Shown: positions 7,384-15,957, numbered from the stretch's first letter. The stretch: DNA of 62,804 nucleotides from Burkholderiales bacterium (GCA_020851255.1 JADZDA010000079.1:1-62804), one strand, 5' to 3'. Numbers and translations are program-made. The notes: a model not told the origin generated them from the sequence alone.

Positions 7384-8034
7384 ATGCCTCGACTCGCCCC
7401 CGCCAGCGCGTCCGCACGACCCGACAGCCCGGAATTCTTCCCGGCGGAACTCCGAGCGCGATCGCGCGAAATCGCTCTGGATTCCGGCCAGGTGATCTTC
7501 CGCACCGGCGAGCGCCCGCAGTCACTCCATTTCGTCCGCCGGGGAGAGATGGTGCTCGTTCGCCACTCGCGCGACGGGCAGCCGATCGTTCTTCAGCGCG
7601 TGCAGGAAGGCTTCATCGCCGAAGCGAGCATCGAGTCACCGCTCTACCACTGCGACGGCGTCGCGACCGCGCCCACGATCGTCCTCGCGTTTCCGGTCGC
7701 GGCGTTGCGCAGCGCGCTGGACACCGATACACGCTTCCGTGCCGCCTGGTCGCGCCATCTCGCCGGCGAGGTCCGGTCGCTGCGCGCGCGCTGCGAGCGA
7801 CTCTCGCTGCACCGCGCGGCGGATCGGATCACGCACTATCTCGAAACCGAGGGCGTCGGCGGCGCGGTCGTGCTCGACCGGTCGATGAAGAGCTGGTCGG
7901 CCGACCTGGGGCTCACCCACGAGGCGCTCTACCGGACGATCGCCCGATTGAAACGCGCGGGCGAGCTGTCGGTCGACGGATCGCGGATCTCGCTACGGGC
8001 CGGGGCCCCGCCGCGCCCCCGGCGGGGCGCGTAG
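7384..8034 (+). CDS. Crp/Fnr family transcriptional regulator
   Basis: A 216-residue regulator. The N-terminal cyclic-nucleotide-binding-like beta-roll (about 25-105) includes SGQVIFRTGERPQSLHFVRRGEMVL. A dimerisation helix (about 115-140) leads to a C-terminal winged helix-turn-helix whose recognition helix reads LTHEALYRTIARL. Its Glu and Arg are spaced like the FNR Glu209/Arg213 pair that reads TGAT half-sites, and a matching palindrome lies just upstream. There is no N-terminal cysteine cluster, so it is not a [4Fe-4S] oxygen sensor; a haem/NO sensor (DNR-like) or another ligand is more likely. Confidence 0.88.
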   Translation: MPRLAPASASARPDSPEFFPAELRARSREIALDSGQVIFRTGERPQSLHFVRRGEMVLVRHSRDGQPIVLQRVQEGFIAEASIESPLYHCDGVATAPTIVLAFPVAALRSALDTDTRFRAAWSRHLAGEVRSLRARCERLSLHRAADRITHYLETEGVGGAVVLDRSMKSWSADLGLTHEALYRTIARLKRAGELSVDGSRISLRAGAPPRPRRGA

Positions 8035-8172
8035 GTCGGTAGCGGCGCGCCGACCCGAACCCTCGCCGTGGCGTCCCGGCCATCGGGCGAGGACAATGGC
8101 GTTTCCGCCCCCTGCCCGGCTCCGATACGCGGAACCGTTGGGGGCGCCGGCTCCGCCGCCCCGGCAGCTTCG

Positions 8173-9351
8173 ATGCGCGTACTCCTCGTCACCCAGGACT
8201 TCCCGCCCGAACGCGGCGGCATCCAGACCTATTGCCACGAGCTCGCGCGGCACCTGCACGCGCAGGGACACGCGGTGCGGGTCGTCTGCCCCGACCCGCC
8301 CGGGGCGGCCGAGATCGACGCCGCGCTGCCGTTCCCGGTGACCCGGGTGCGGATCAAGAACTCGCTGCTGTGGGCCTGGGTGCTCCGGCATCTGGACCGC
8401 GTCGTCGGCGAGTTCCGGCCCGACGCGATCCTCTACGCGCAGTGGCAGAGCGGCGTGTGGAACCTGTTGCCGGGCGAACGTGCCTCTCGTGCCGTCGCGC
8501 AGGCAACGCTCGTCCACGGCCGCGAACTCTTCCTCTCGGTGTTCCGGGGTCTGACGCGCCCGTTCGCCGCGCGCGTGCTGCGCCGGATGGACGTCGCGAT
8601 CCCCAACAGCCGGGCGGTGCGCGATCTCCTGAAGCCCCTGCGTCCCTCGGGCGAAACGTCGATCGTGCATCCGGGCGTCGACGCGAGGCGTTTCTCGCGC
8701 GGGAACCACGACGCGGTCAAGTCGAGACTGGGCTGGAGCGGATGCCAGGTGGTCGGACTGATCGCGCGCCTGGTGCCGCGCAAGAACGTCGCGGCGCTGC
8801 TGCGCGCGGCGGCGGCGCTGCGCGAGCGCCATCCCGGACTGCGCGTGCTGGTCGGCGGCGAAGGCCCGGACGGCGACCGGCTGCGCGCGCTGTGCGGCGA
8901 ACTGCGCCTCGACGACATCTGCCATTTCGCCGGTCCGGTCGCCGCCGGGGAACTCGCCGATCACTACGCGGCGCTGGACGTGCTGGTCATGCCGGCGGTC
9001 TCGACGCCGACCGACCTCGAAGGCTTCGGCATCGTCTACCTCGAAGCGGGCGCGCTGGGCGTCCCCTCGCTGGCCTACCGGTCGGGCGGGGTCGCCGACG
9101 CGATCAAGGACCGGCGCAGCGGCATCCTGGTGACACAGGGCGACGAGACCGCCCTGCAGGCGGCGCTGTCCGACCTGCTGGCCAACGAGCCGCTGCGCCG
9201 CCGGCTGGGCATCGAGGCGCGTGCCCGCGCCTCGGCGCTCGACTGGTCGGCGAACGCGCGGGCGATCGCCGACATCCTCGCCCGGTGCGCGGCGGCGAAG
9301 TCGCCCACCCGCGGGCCGCCCGACCCGGCCGCCCGGACGACGTCGCCGTGA
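8173..9351 (+). CDS. Family 4 glycosyltransferase
   Basis: A 392-residue GT-B enzyme that would transfer a sugar from a nucleotide or lipid donor to a glycan or peptide acceptor in the cytoplasm. The start at 8173 gives the family opening MRVLLVTQDFPPERGGIQTY; the frame is open further upstream to 8068 with no similarity. GLIARLVPRKN marks the second Rossmann domain, and the retaining EX7E motif is E283-GFGIVYL-E291 in a GT4 context. First of three overlapping glycosyltransferase genes; the next starts inside its stop codon (GTGA). Confidence 0.9.
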   Translation: MRVLLVTQDFPPERGGIQTYCHELARHLHAQGHAVRVVCPDPPGAAEIDAALPFPVTRVRIKNSLLWAWVLRHLDRVVGEFRPDAILYAQWQSGVWNLLPGERASRAVAQATLVHGRELFLSVFRGLTRPFAARVLRRMDVAIPNSRAVRDLLKPLRPSGETSIVHPGVDARRFSRGNHDAVKSRLGWSGCQVVGLIARLVPRKNVAALLRAAAALRERHPGLRVLVGGEGPDGDRLRALCGELRLDDICHFAGPVAAGELADHYAALDVLVMPAVSTPTDLEGFGIVYLEAGALGVPSLAYRSGGVADAIKDRRSGILVTQGDETALQAALSDLLANEPLRRRLGIEARARASALDWSANARAIADILARCAAAKSPTRGPPDPAARTTSP

Positions 9352-10322
9352 TTCCGGCGGTCGCGCACTTCGTCTGGCTGGGCGAGCGGATGCCCTGGAC
9401 CGCGACACTCGCGATACGCTCGGCACTGCTGCGGGGCGGCTTCGAGCGCGCGATCCTCCACCACGAGGAGACGCTGGCGCGTTCGGACATCCTGTCGGAA
9501 CTCGATCGCATCGACGGCCTCGCGCGCGAGATCATCGACCCGGAACGGATCTGCGACGACGCATCGACCGCGGACGCCCCGCTCTATCCGGTCTACCGCC
9601 AGCTCGACGCGCCGGTGGCGAGGTCCAATGTGCTGCGGTTCGCGCTGCTCCACCGGCGCGGCGGCGTCTACCTCGACACCGACACGCTCACCGTCCGCGA
9701 TCTCGACGACCTGCGGGGATCCTGCGGCGCCTTCGTCGGCAGGGAGCGGATCGTCTACCCGGCCCGCGTCGCGAACTCGCGCAACCCGTTCACGCTCGCG
9801 GCCGCATCGATCCGGCGGGAGGTCCGCAACGGCCTGCGGTGCCTGCCCGACGGCTGGCGCGCGTTCAGGCGCATCGAGCGGTACGACCCCGAGGCCGAGA
9901 ACTGCGCGGTGTTCGGATGTCGCGCGGGTCACCCGATGATACGGCGCCTGCTCGACGCGATCGCGCGGGTTCCGGCGCCGCGGCGGAACGTGCGCTACGC
10001 GCTGGGCACGCACCTGCTCCAGCGGACGCTCGCCGCGCATCGCGAGCACGGCGTGCGTGTGCTGGAGCCCGATGCGTTCTACCCGCTGCCGCCGGAGATC
10101 TCCGAGCACTGGTTCCGGCTGCGACGCCGCCTGCCGAGGCTCTCCGAAGTCGTGCGGCCGGCGACCCGCGTCGTCCACTGGTACGCGTCGGTGCGCGCCC
10201 AGCCGTGGCTCGCCCGGATCGACGCGGAGTTCCTGCGCCGCCACCGGGGGGACCAGCTGTTCAGCGCGCTCGCCTGCGACCTGCTCGACGGTGCGGCGGC
10301 CGACCGGCTCGCGACGCCGTGA
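9348..10322 (+). CDS. DXD glycosyltransferase (capsular polysaccharide / TcdA-like sugar-binding type)
   Basis: A 324-residue enzyme. It opens VIPAVAHFVWLGERMPW, the fold start of the Gly_transf_sug (OCH1/TcdA/TcdB) group, followed by SNVLRFALLHRRGGVYLDTDT with the metal-binding D110-T-D112. The C-terminal part has VVHWYASVRAQPW, the conserved His/Trp near the donor site. The GTG start at 9348 overlaps the previous stop by 4 bp, so translation is coupled. No membrane segments. The acceptor is unknown, but the operon context links it to the small peptide gene downstream. Confidence 0.85.
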   Translation: MIPAVAHFVWLGERMPWTATLAIRSALLRGGFERAILHHEETLARSDILSELDRIDGLAREIIDPERICDDASTADAPLYPVYRQLDAPVARSNVLRFALLHRRGGVYLDTDTLTVRDLDDLRGSCGAFVGRERIVYPARVANSRNPFTLAAASIRREVRNGLRCLPDGWRAFRRIERYDPEAENCAVFGCRAGHPMIRRLLDAIARVPAPRRNVRYALGTHLLQRTLAAHREHGVRVLEPDAFYPLPPEISEHWFRLRRRLPRLSEVVRPATRVVHWYASVRAQPWLARIDAEFLRRHRGDQLFSALACDLLDGAAADRLATP

Positions 10323-11383
10323 ACCCGACACCGCAGCCGGTCGCCGGTCCGACCGCAGCCGCATTCATCTCGGTCGTCGTGCCGATGCGCGACGCCGGTC
10401 GCACGCTCGACCGCTGCCTGCACGCGCTCGAGACGCAGGACCTCCCCGAGGACCGCTACGAGATCCTGCTCGTCGACAACGGCAGCACCGACCGCTCGGT
10501 CGAGATCGCGCGGCGCCATCCCCGCGTCCGGCTGCACGACGAACCGCGGCGCGGCGCGTACAACGCGCGCAATCGCGGCATCGACGCCTGTCGCGGCGGG
10601 ATCGTCGCGTTCACCGACCCCGACTGCGAGCCGGCACGCGGCTGGCTGCGCGCCATCGACACGGCGCTGGCCGATCCGTCGATCGAAATCGTTTGCGGGC
10701 CACGCCGGGCCGGTGGCGACGGGCTGATCCGCTCGCTCGTCGACTACGAGATCGCCAAGGACGCCTCGGTCCTCGACGGCGATGATCCGACGTGCATGTA
10801 CGGCTACACGGCGAATCTGGCGACGCGACGGCGTCTCTTCGACGAGATCGGCCGGTTCGTCGACCTGCCGCGCGGATCGGACGCGCTGTGGGTCGCCGAG
10901 GTCGCGCGGCGGCGAGGGTGCGGGGCGATCCGGTTCGCGCCTGACGCCTCGGTGATCCACCACGAGATGGATGGCCTCGGCGTCTACTACCGGAAGGTCT
11001 ACTCCTACGCACGCCACCGGGTACGCGGCAACGCGATCCTGCCGATCCGCGCGCTGAGCGCCGCCGAACGATGGTCGGTGGTCCGCGCCGTCATGCGCGA
11101 ACAGCGGGTCCCCGCAATGCGCGGCGCGATGCTGCTCGCGGCGCTCGCCGCCGGCGCGGCGGTCTGGACCGCGGGGTCGCTCGCCGGACGATTCGCCCGC
11201 CGTACTCGAGCGTCGCCGATCGATCCGGCTTGTGGCCCGGAAGGCCAGCCGGTACCATGCGACCCGATGGCCGGGCCTGTTCCCGGCACACACACGGTCG
11301 GCCCGGATCGCACGCTCGAAGCCCAGCGACGCCGGGTCGGCCATCCGCGGCCGCACAGGGCCGGTTCGAGCGAAAGGAGGTGA
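10319..11383 (+). CDS. Family 2 glycosyltransferase
   Basis: A 354-residue inverting GT-A enzyme. N-terminal FISVVVPMRDAGRTLDRCL, VDNGSTDRSVEIA and the metal-binding FTDPDCEP are typical. A possible membrane segment (MLLAALAAGAAVWTAGSLAG) lies near residues 265-285, and the last ~65 residues are Pro/Arg-rich with no similarity. GTG start at 10319 overlaps the previous stop by 4 bp. Its last codons (AGC GAA AGG AGG TGA) form the Shine-Dalgarno sequence of the next, 22-codon gene, so the two are tightly coupled. Confidence 0.9.
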   Translation: MNPTPQPVAGPTAAAFISVVVPMRDAGRTLDRCLHALETQDLPEDRYEILLVDNGSTDRSVEIARRHPRVRLHDEPRRGAYNARNRGIDACRGGIVAFTDPDCEPARGWLRAIDTALADPSIEIVCGPRRAGGDGLIRSLVDYEIAKDASVLDGDDPTCMYGYTANLATRRRLFDEIGRFVDLPRGSDALWVAEVARRRGCGAIRFAPDASVIHHEMDGLGVYYRKVYSYARHRVRGNAILPIRALSAAERWSVVRAVMREQRVPAMRGAMLLAALAAGAAVWTAGSLAGRFARRTRASPIDPACGPEGQPVPCDPMAGPVPGTHTVGPDRTLEAQRRRVGHPRPHRAGSSERR

Positions 11384-11385
11384 TC
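11373..11385 (+). promoter_or_regulatory. Full-length Shine-Dalgarno for the 22-codon gene
   Basis: AAAGGAGGTGATC is complementary over its whole length to the 16S rRNA 3' end, with GGAGG ending 6 bases before the ATG at 11387. It is the strongest ribosome binding site I noticed in the window and is embedded in the last codons of the glycosyltransferase. Confidence 0.85.
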
Positions 11386-11386
11386 C

Positions 11387-11455
11387 ATGGATTTCATCGA
11401 TCAGGTGGCTTTGGAGTACGCGTCCGACTGTTCGAGCGAGTGGTCGCACATCTAG
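11387..11455 (+). CDS. 22-residue peptide, candidate RiPP precursor
   Basis: A gene too short for ordinary gene finders. Translation begins MDFIDQVALE and ends DCSSEWSHI before TAG. Support for its being real is the perfect Shine-Dalgarno, the tight link to the glycosyltransferase before it, and a 10-bp perfect hairpin 10 bases after the stop. An acidic/hydrophobic N-terminal half (Asp2, Asp5, Glu10) and a C-terminal half holding one Cys (15), three Ser (13, 16, 17), Trp19, Ser20 and His21 resemble a short leader-core layout like PqqA-sized precursors. Glycosyltransferases on one side and a MurF-like ligase on the other could act on it. The alternative is a regulatory leader peptide. Confidence 0.6.
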   Translation: MDFIDQVALEYASDCSSEWSHI

Positions 11456-11465
11456 TCGCCTCGCG

Positions 11466-11490
11466 GGGGCGTCACCTCGTGTGACGCCCC
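11466..11490 (+). terminator. Strong hairpin after the 22-codon gene
   Basis: GGGGCGTCAC, five-base loop CTCGT, GTGACGCCCC: a perfect 10-bp stem. No U-run follows (TGCCCCTGCC), so it may act as an RNA-stabilising or attenuating structure, or a partial terminator setting a high peptide-to-downstream ratio, rather than as a classic Rho-independent terminator. Confidence 0.6.
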
Positions 11491-11578
11491 TGCCCCTGCC
11501 TTTCCACCCGGCCTCGCGCCGGCGCCCGCGGCCTGCGGCGCGACGACGTCAGCGGGTGCTCGATCGCCCGGTGCGTCC

Positions 11579-12814
11579 ATGACCGGCACGCCCCCACCCT
11601 ACGTTCCCGAACCCGGGCCCGATGCGCTGGCCCGGCGGCTGCGATCGCTCCTGGTCGCGAACGTGCCGGTGGCCTGCGGTGTCTACTGCGGCCTCGCGCA
11701 GCCCGGACCGTTGTCGGCCCGCCACGCCGAGGCGACTTTCGCGCGCGCCAGGCATTTCGCCGCGGGTACCGTCGACGAACTGCCGCACTTCAACACCAAC
11801 CCGCCGCCGATCCTGCGCGTGCTCGCAGCCGCGAGCCTCGGCCGCGCCGACGCCATGGGCAGGCGCATGGCGGACATGCCCTCCGACCTGGCCTCCGACC
11901 TGTGGCGTCGCGTCGAGGAGCGCCTGCGCTCGCCTCACGCGCTCACGGTGGACGAGCGCAGCCACGCGAGCGACCTGATGCTGCGTCTGGGTTACGTCGA
12001 CGGCGCCGCCGGATTGCTCGGCATCGAGAACGCCGATGCGGCGCAGCACGGGTTCGGCGCCCACGCCGCGCTGGCGGAATTCGCGGTGTTCACGCGCGGA
12101 CGCAGCGACCGCGCGGTGCTTGAATCCCGCGCGCTCGACCTCGCACGGGATCGCACGCGGCCGGCTCGCGTGCGCACCGTGATGGCGACCTACGTCGTCG
12201 TGCGCAACGGCAAGCGCGGCGCCGACACGCCCGCACTGCACGAAGCGGCGCGCCTCGCGCTCGCGGCGATGGCCGAGTCCGACGCGGACGACTTCGCGGC
12301 CAGTCTGTCGCGTCAGACCGTCCACCGGGCGGTGGCCTTCCTGCCGTTCGTGCGCCACGACCTCGCCGGCACACTCGCGCATCTGGACCGCGCGCTCGCG
12401 TATCAGGACGCCGCGAAGGCGCACGCGAAGTCCGACCTGCAGCGGCTCGCGTGGATCGACCACGCGTTCCCGCTCCACGAGACGATCGCCCGGACGCATT
12501 TGAGGCTCGGCGATGTCGGCGCAGCGATCGCCGCGACCGATGAACTGGTCGCGCTCTCGCCGAACGATTCGCGTTGCTGGGACCTGCGCGGGCAGGCGCT
12601 CGTCCGGGCCGGCCGGTACGACGAGGCGCTCGTCGCCTGGGGCCGGGCGATCCCGCTGGGCGGCCTGCCGGTCGCGAAGGCCGCCTACCACCTGGGCTGG
12701 ATCCACGAACAGCTCGGCGATCCCGACCGGGCGCGAGAACATTACCGGCTCTCGTGGCGGATCGATCCGACGGTGCCGGTCGTCGCCGCTCGCATCGACC
12801 GCGACGCGGCATGA
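11579..12814 (+). CDS. TPR-containing protein of unknown function
   Basis: A 411-residue soluble protein. The C-terminal ~140 residues contain recognisable TPR helices: HLRLGDVGAAIAATDELVALSPND, then QALVRAGRYDEALVAWGRAI and AAYHLGWIHEQLGDPDRAREHY. The N-terminal ~270 residues are alpha-helical looking and contain GVYCGLAQPGPLSARHAEATF and NTNPPPILRVL, but match nothing I know. It begins 123 bp after the 22-codon gene and is followed 34 bp later by the MurF-like ligase. A TPR scaffold in such a position could bind the peptide or hold the modifying enzymes together (inference). Confidence 0.75.
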   Translation: MTGTPPPYVPEPGPDALARRLRSLLVANVPVACGVYCGLAQPGPLSARHAEATFARARHFAAGTVDELPHFNTNPPPILRVLAAASLGRADAMGRRMADMPSDLASDLWRRVEERLRSPHALTVDERSHASDLMLRLGYVDGAAGLLGIENADAAQHGFGAHAALAEFAVFTRGRSDRAVLESRALDLARDRTRPARVRTVMATYVVVRNGKRGADTPALHEAARLALAAMAESDADDFAASLSRQTVHRAVAFLPFVRHDLAGTLAHLDRALAYQDAAKAHAKSDLQRLAWIDHAFPLHETIARTHLRLGDVGAAIAATDELVALSPNDSRCWDLRGQALVRAGRYDEALVAWGRAIPLGGLPVAKAAYHLGWIHEQLGDPDRAREHYRLSWRIDPTVPVVAARIDRDAA

Positions 12815-12848
12815 TCCGCCGATCCGCGCCGCGAACCGGCCCCCGTCG

Positions 12849-14159
12849 ATGAAGTACCGTCTGCGCGACCTGCCGAGCATGCTCGCCACGCCCGGCGGCC
12901 GGCTCCAGGTCGCCGAAGGCATCACCTATCACCTGTTTCCGCTCGCGTCCCGGGTCGCCGCGACCTGGCGACGGACGGTGGTCCGCCGCACGCGAGTCGT
13001 CGTCGTCATCGGTTCGTTCGGCAAGTCGACCACGGCGCGTTGCGTTTCGGCCGCGCTGGGCCTCGCGGACCATCCGAAGCTGATCTACAACGCGTACGCA
13101 TCGCTCGCCCGGGCGATCCTGCGCATCCGTCCCGGACAGCGGCGGGCGGTGATCGAGGCCGGCATCGCCGGACCGGGCGAAATGGCGCTCTACGCGCGGA
13201 TGACCCGGCCGGACGTGGTCGTCGTCACTTCGATCGGCAGCGAAGGCGCACCGAAGCTCGGCACGCTCGACGACATCCGCGACCAGAAGTCGCAGATGGT
13301 GCGCGCGCTCGCGACCACCGGGATCGCGGTGCTGAACGGCGACGATCCGAGGGTGCTGTGGATGGCGGGCGCGACCCGCGCACGCGTGGTGACCTGCGGT
13401 TTCAGCGTGGGCTGCGACGTGCGCGGGTCCGACCTGCGCCTCGACTGGCCACGGGGATCCCGCCTGCGCGTCGACGCGTTCGGCGAGTCGCGCGAAATCA
13501 CCGTGCGACTGATCGGGCGGCACATGATGTTCCCGGTGCTCGCGGCGGTCGCGGTGGCCCGGCTGGAAGGCATCGACTTCGACCCGGTCGTCGAGCGCCT
13601 CGCCGCCCTGCCGCCGACCTGGGGACGGCTGGAACCGGTCGAGCTGCCGGGCGGCGTCACGCTGCTGCGCGACGAGTTCAAGTCGACGCTGGAGACGATG
13701 CACGCCGCGCTCGACGTGTTCGCCCAGGTCCCGGCGACGCGGCGACTTGTGCTGTTCGGCGACGTCACCGAGCCCCCGGAGGATCGGCGGCCGGTCTACG
13801 GCGCGCTGGGAGAGCGGGTCGCGGCGATCGCGGACCACCTGGTCGTCTACGGCAAGGGCCTCGCCGACTATTCGAGCGGTGCGTTGCGTGCGGGCATGTC
13901 CGCCGCGTCGATACACGACGGTGGCAGCGTGCCGCAGCGCGCCGCCGGGGTGCTGCGCGAGCTGCTGCGACCCGGCGACGTGGTGCTGGTCAAGGGACGC
14001 CGCGGGCAGAAGCTCGACCGCGTGCGGCTGCTGCTCGAGGGCCGAACGGTCGGCTGCGACCTCGCGCTGTGCGACCTGCAGGATCCCTGCGTCGGGTGCC
14101 CGATGTGCACGACCGGCTGGAGCGGACATCGGGCGGTGCTGCCGTCCGATCTGCATTGA
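12849..14159 (+). CDS. MurF-like amide ligase with C-terminal Cys cluster
   Basis: A 436-residue Mur-ligase-family enzyme; the family forms amide bonds between a carboxylate and an amine using ATP. The P-loop is G55-SFGKSTT-62. Central-domain landmarks are VVVTSIGSEGAPKLGTLDDI, TTGIAVLNGDDPR and RLIGRHMMFPVLAA; the C-terminal domain has RRLVLFGDVTE and LRPGDVVLVKGRRGQKLDR as in MurF. It lacks the normal MurF N-terminal substrate domain. The tail is unusual: C408-x5-C414-x2-C417-x2-C420 followed by TTGW, a possible zinc or Fe-S site absent from classical Mur ligases. Outside any peptidoglycan cluster, it probably modifies another carboxylate, possibly the small peptide or a glycan. Confidence 0.85.
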   Translation: MKYRLRDLPSMLATPGGRLQVAEGITYHLFPLASRVAATWRRTVVRRTRVVVVIGSFGKSTTARCVSAALGLADHPKLIYNAYASLARAILRIRPGQRRAVIEAGIAGPGEMALYARMTRPDVVVVTSIGSEGAPKLGTLDDIRDQKSQMVRALATTGIAVLNGDDPRVLWMAGATRARVVTCGFSVGCDVRGSDLRLDWPRGSRLRVDAFGESREITVRLIGRHMMFPVLAAVAVARLEGIDFDPVVERLAALPPTWGRLEPVELPGGVTLLRDEFKSTLETMHAALDVFAQVPATRRLVLFGDVTEPPEDRRPVYGALGERVAAIADHLVVYGKGLADYSSGALRAGMSAASIHDGGSVPQRAAGVLRELLRPGDVVLVKGRRGQKLDRVRLLLEGRTVGCDLALCDLQDPCVGCPMCTTGWSGHRAVLPSDLH

Positions 14160-14273
14160 GCGCATCGGCGGATGCGGCGCGCGTGCGGGACTCGAAACGA
14201 CTCCGCGGCCACAGGCGTCACCCCGCGGCGTCCGGCCATCGGCGACCGTAGCGTCCGGGTACGCCAGCACGCC

Positions 14274-15773
14274 ATGCGCGCCCCTCCCCGCGAATCCGCA
14301 CCGGATGCGCCCGTCGATCCGGTGGTCGGCCGCGACGTCCCGTGGCCGTCGCGGCTCGCGCAGCTCGTGGCCTCGAAGACCAACGCGCTGCTCGGCACGA
14401 TGCTCGCGGGTGTCGGCGGGATCGCGCTCGTCGTCGGCTGGCACGCCGGACCGCAGAAGATCGTCGATGCGAATCGGTACGCCACGCTCACCGGGCGCGC
14501 GCACGCGCAGGTCGTCGACCGCTGGCTCGCGATCGAGACTGATCGCCTCCGGCTCGACGAACGCGCGTCCTGGCAATCGGCCGCACTCGCGACGCCCTGT
14601 GTCGTCGTCGAGTACACGCCCCCGTCGGCGCCGGCCTCCCGACGCGCGTTCTGCGGAACGCGCCTGCCGCTCGACAGCCGCCTCGAACCGAGCCGCCTCA
14701 CCGAATTGACGTCCGGCGTACCGTTCACCTGGCGCCGGGATGCGCGCGGGTTCATCGAACCCGAGATACGGATGAGCGGCGAGGCGATCCAGGCGTCGAG
14801 CGCTCCGAGGGCGGCGCAGACTCCCGGGGCAGGCCCGGGTTCCGCGGAAGCGCTCACCGCGTTGCGCCTCGCGTTCGAGGCGCCGGTGGACGGCGCGCTC
14901 GCCGGCTGGGGAGTCGCCGACATCGGTTTTCCGGTGGCGTTTGACCCGTCGGATCCGACGCGATCCTGGCCCGCGAGCGTAGTCGACGACGACGCACGGC
15001 GCGCGCCCGATCTCGTGACCGCGATCGCCGGCGCCATCGTCGGTCTCCTCTTCTGGTGGCAGGGCATGCGGCTGTTGACGTCCCGGGTCCCGCGCACCGT
15101 CGCGGTGTTCGTGACGGTCGCACCGCTGCTGCTGTTGCCCTGGTGGGGCGAGCATTTCGCGAGGACGCTGCGATGGATGAACGCGTCGTTCGCGCCGGTC
15201 GTCGGCGGCCTGATCGCGGAAGTCGACCGGTTCGACCGCCTGGTCGCCAGTGCACCGGATGTCGCTGCGCTGGCGCAAAGCGAGCGCATGACCTGGCCGG
15301 TCGACGGCGGCGATTACGCCGGCGTGTTCGCGGATTTCACCCTGCGCACGCCGTCCCCGGCGCCCGCGGACCCGGATGCGGCGCTCCTCGCGCTCAACGA
15401 CACGATCGCGGCCCAGATGCGCGCGTTCGACGAGCCGACGCGATCGCGGATCCTGGAGCGGCTGGCGCAGGACAAGCGTGAGGGCAGGACGCGGGCGGGT
15501 TACGCGTTCCTGCGCGCCGCGCGCGCGACCCTCGCCGACCGGACCGGCTCGCCGGCCGCGCGAGCCCGGGCGCACACGTTCCTGGCGGCCTGGGTGACCC
15601 AACCGGTCGACGACCCCGACCCCGGCGCGATCGCGTTCGACGCGCGGATCGTCCTGTTGCGCGAGCTGATGTCGATTCCGGCGCCGAACGACGTCGCGAT
15701 TCCGGCCGGGTGGATCGTGCAGCGCGCGCTCGCGCGCCGCAATCCGGTGCCGATCCCGCGGAGCGGCGGCTGA
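14274..15773 (+). CDS. Membrane protein of unknown function
   Basis: A 499-residue protein I do not recognise. The start at 14274 (MRAPPRESAPDAP) is chosen over 14172 because the latter adds Arg-rich noise. Layout: TM helix near 43-60 (ALLGTMLAGVGGIALVVGW); an extracytoplasmic domain of ~190 residues with a cysteine pair (CVVVEY and RAFCGTR); two TM helices near 245-300 (LVTAIAGAIVGLLFWWQGMRLL and TVAVFVTVAPLLLLPWW); and a soluble C-terminal domain of ~190 residues. It follows the Mur ligase by 114 bp in the same direction and may belong to that operon, possibly in export or surface attachment (inference). Confidence 0.6.
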   Translation: MRAPPRESAPDAPVDPVVGRDVPWPSRLAQLVASKTNALLGTMLAGVGGIALVVGWHAGPQKIVDANRYATLTGRAHAQVVDRWLAIETDRLRLDERASWQSAALATPCVVVEYTPPSAPASRRAFCGTRLPLDSRLEPSRLTELTSGVPFTWRRDARGFIEPEIRMSGEAIQASSAPRAAQTPGAGPGSAEALTALRLAFEAPVDGALAGWGVADIGFPVAFDPSDPTRSWPASVVDDDARRAPDLVTAIAGAIVGLLFWWQGMRLLTSRVPRTVAVFVTVAPLLLLPWWGEHFARTLRWMNASFAPVVGGLIAEVDRFDRLVASAPDVAALAQSERMTWPVDGGDYAGVFADFTLRTPSPAPADPDAALLALNDTIAAQMRAFDEPTRSRILERLAQDKREGRTRAGYAFLRAARATLADRTGSPAARARAHTFLAAWVTQPVDDPDPGAIAFDARIVLLRELMSIPAPNDVAIPAGWIVQRALARRNPVPIPRSGG

Positions 15774-15957
15774 CCGAGATCCGGTTGCCCGGCCGCCGCG
15801 CTCCACCCCGAGCGTCGGGACCCGGAAGCCTCGCCCGAGGCGGTCGACCCGGACAGCGAACCCGGAACTCGCGATGGTTCGCCGGCCGCGGAGCGCGTAG
15901 GATGGTCGTCCGGCGATCGCACCCGACGATCGTGCCACCGCAGCGCTCCATCCGACG

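Noticed and set aside
11466-11490. Hairpin after the 22-codon gene as a classic Rho-independent terminator
   Set aside because: No U-run follows and the operon continues; retained only as a strong structure of uncertain role.
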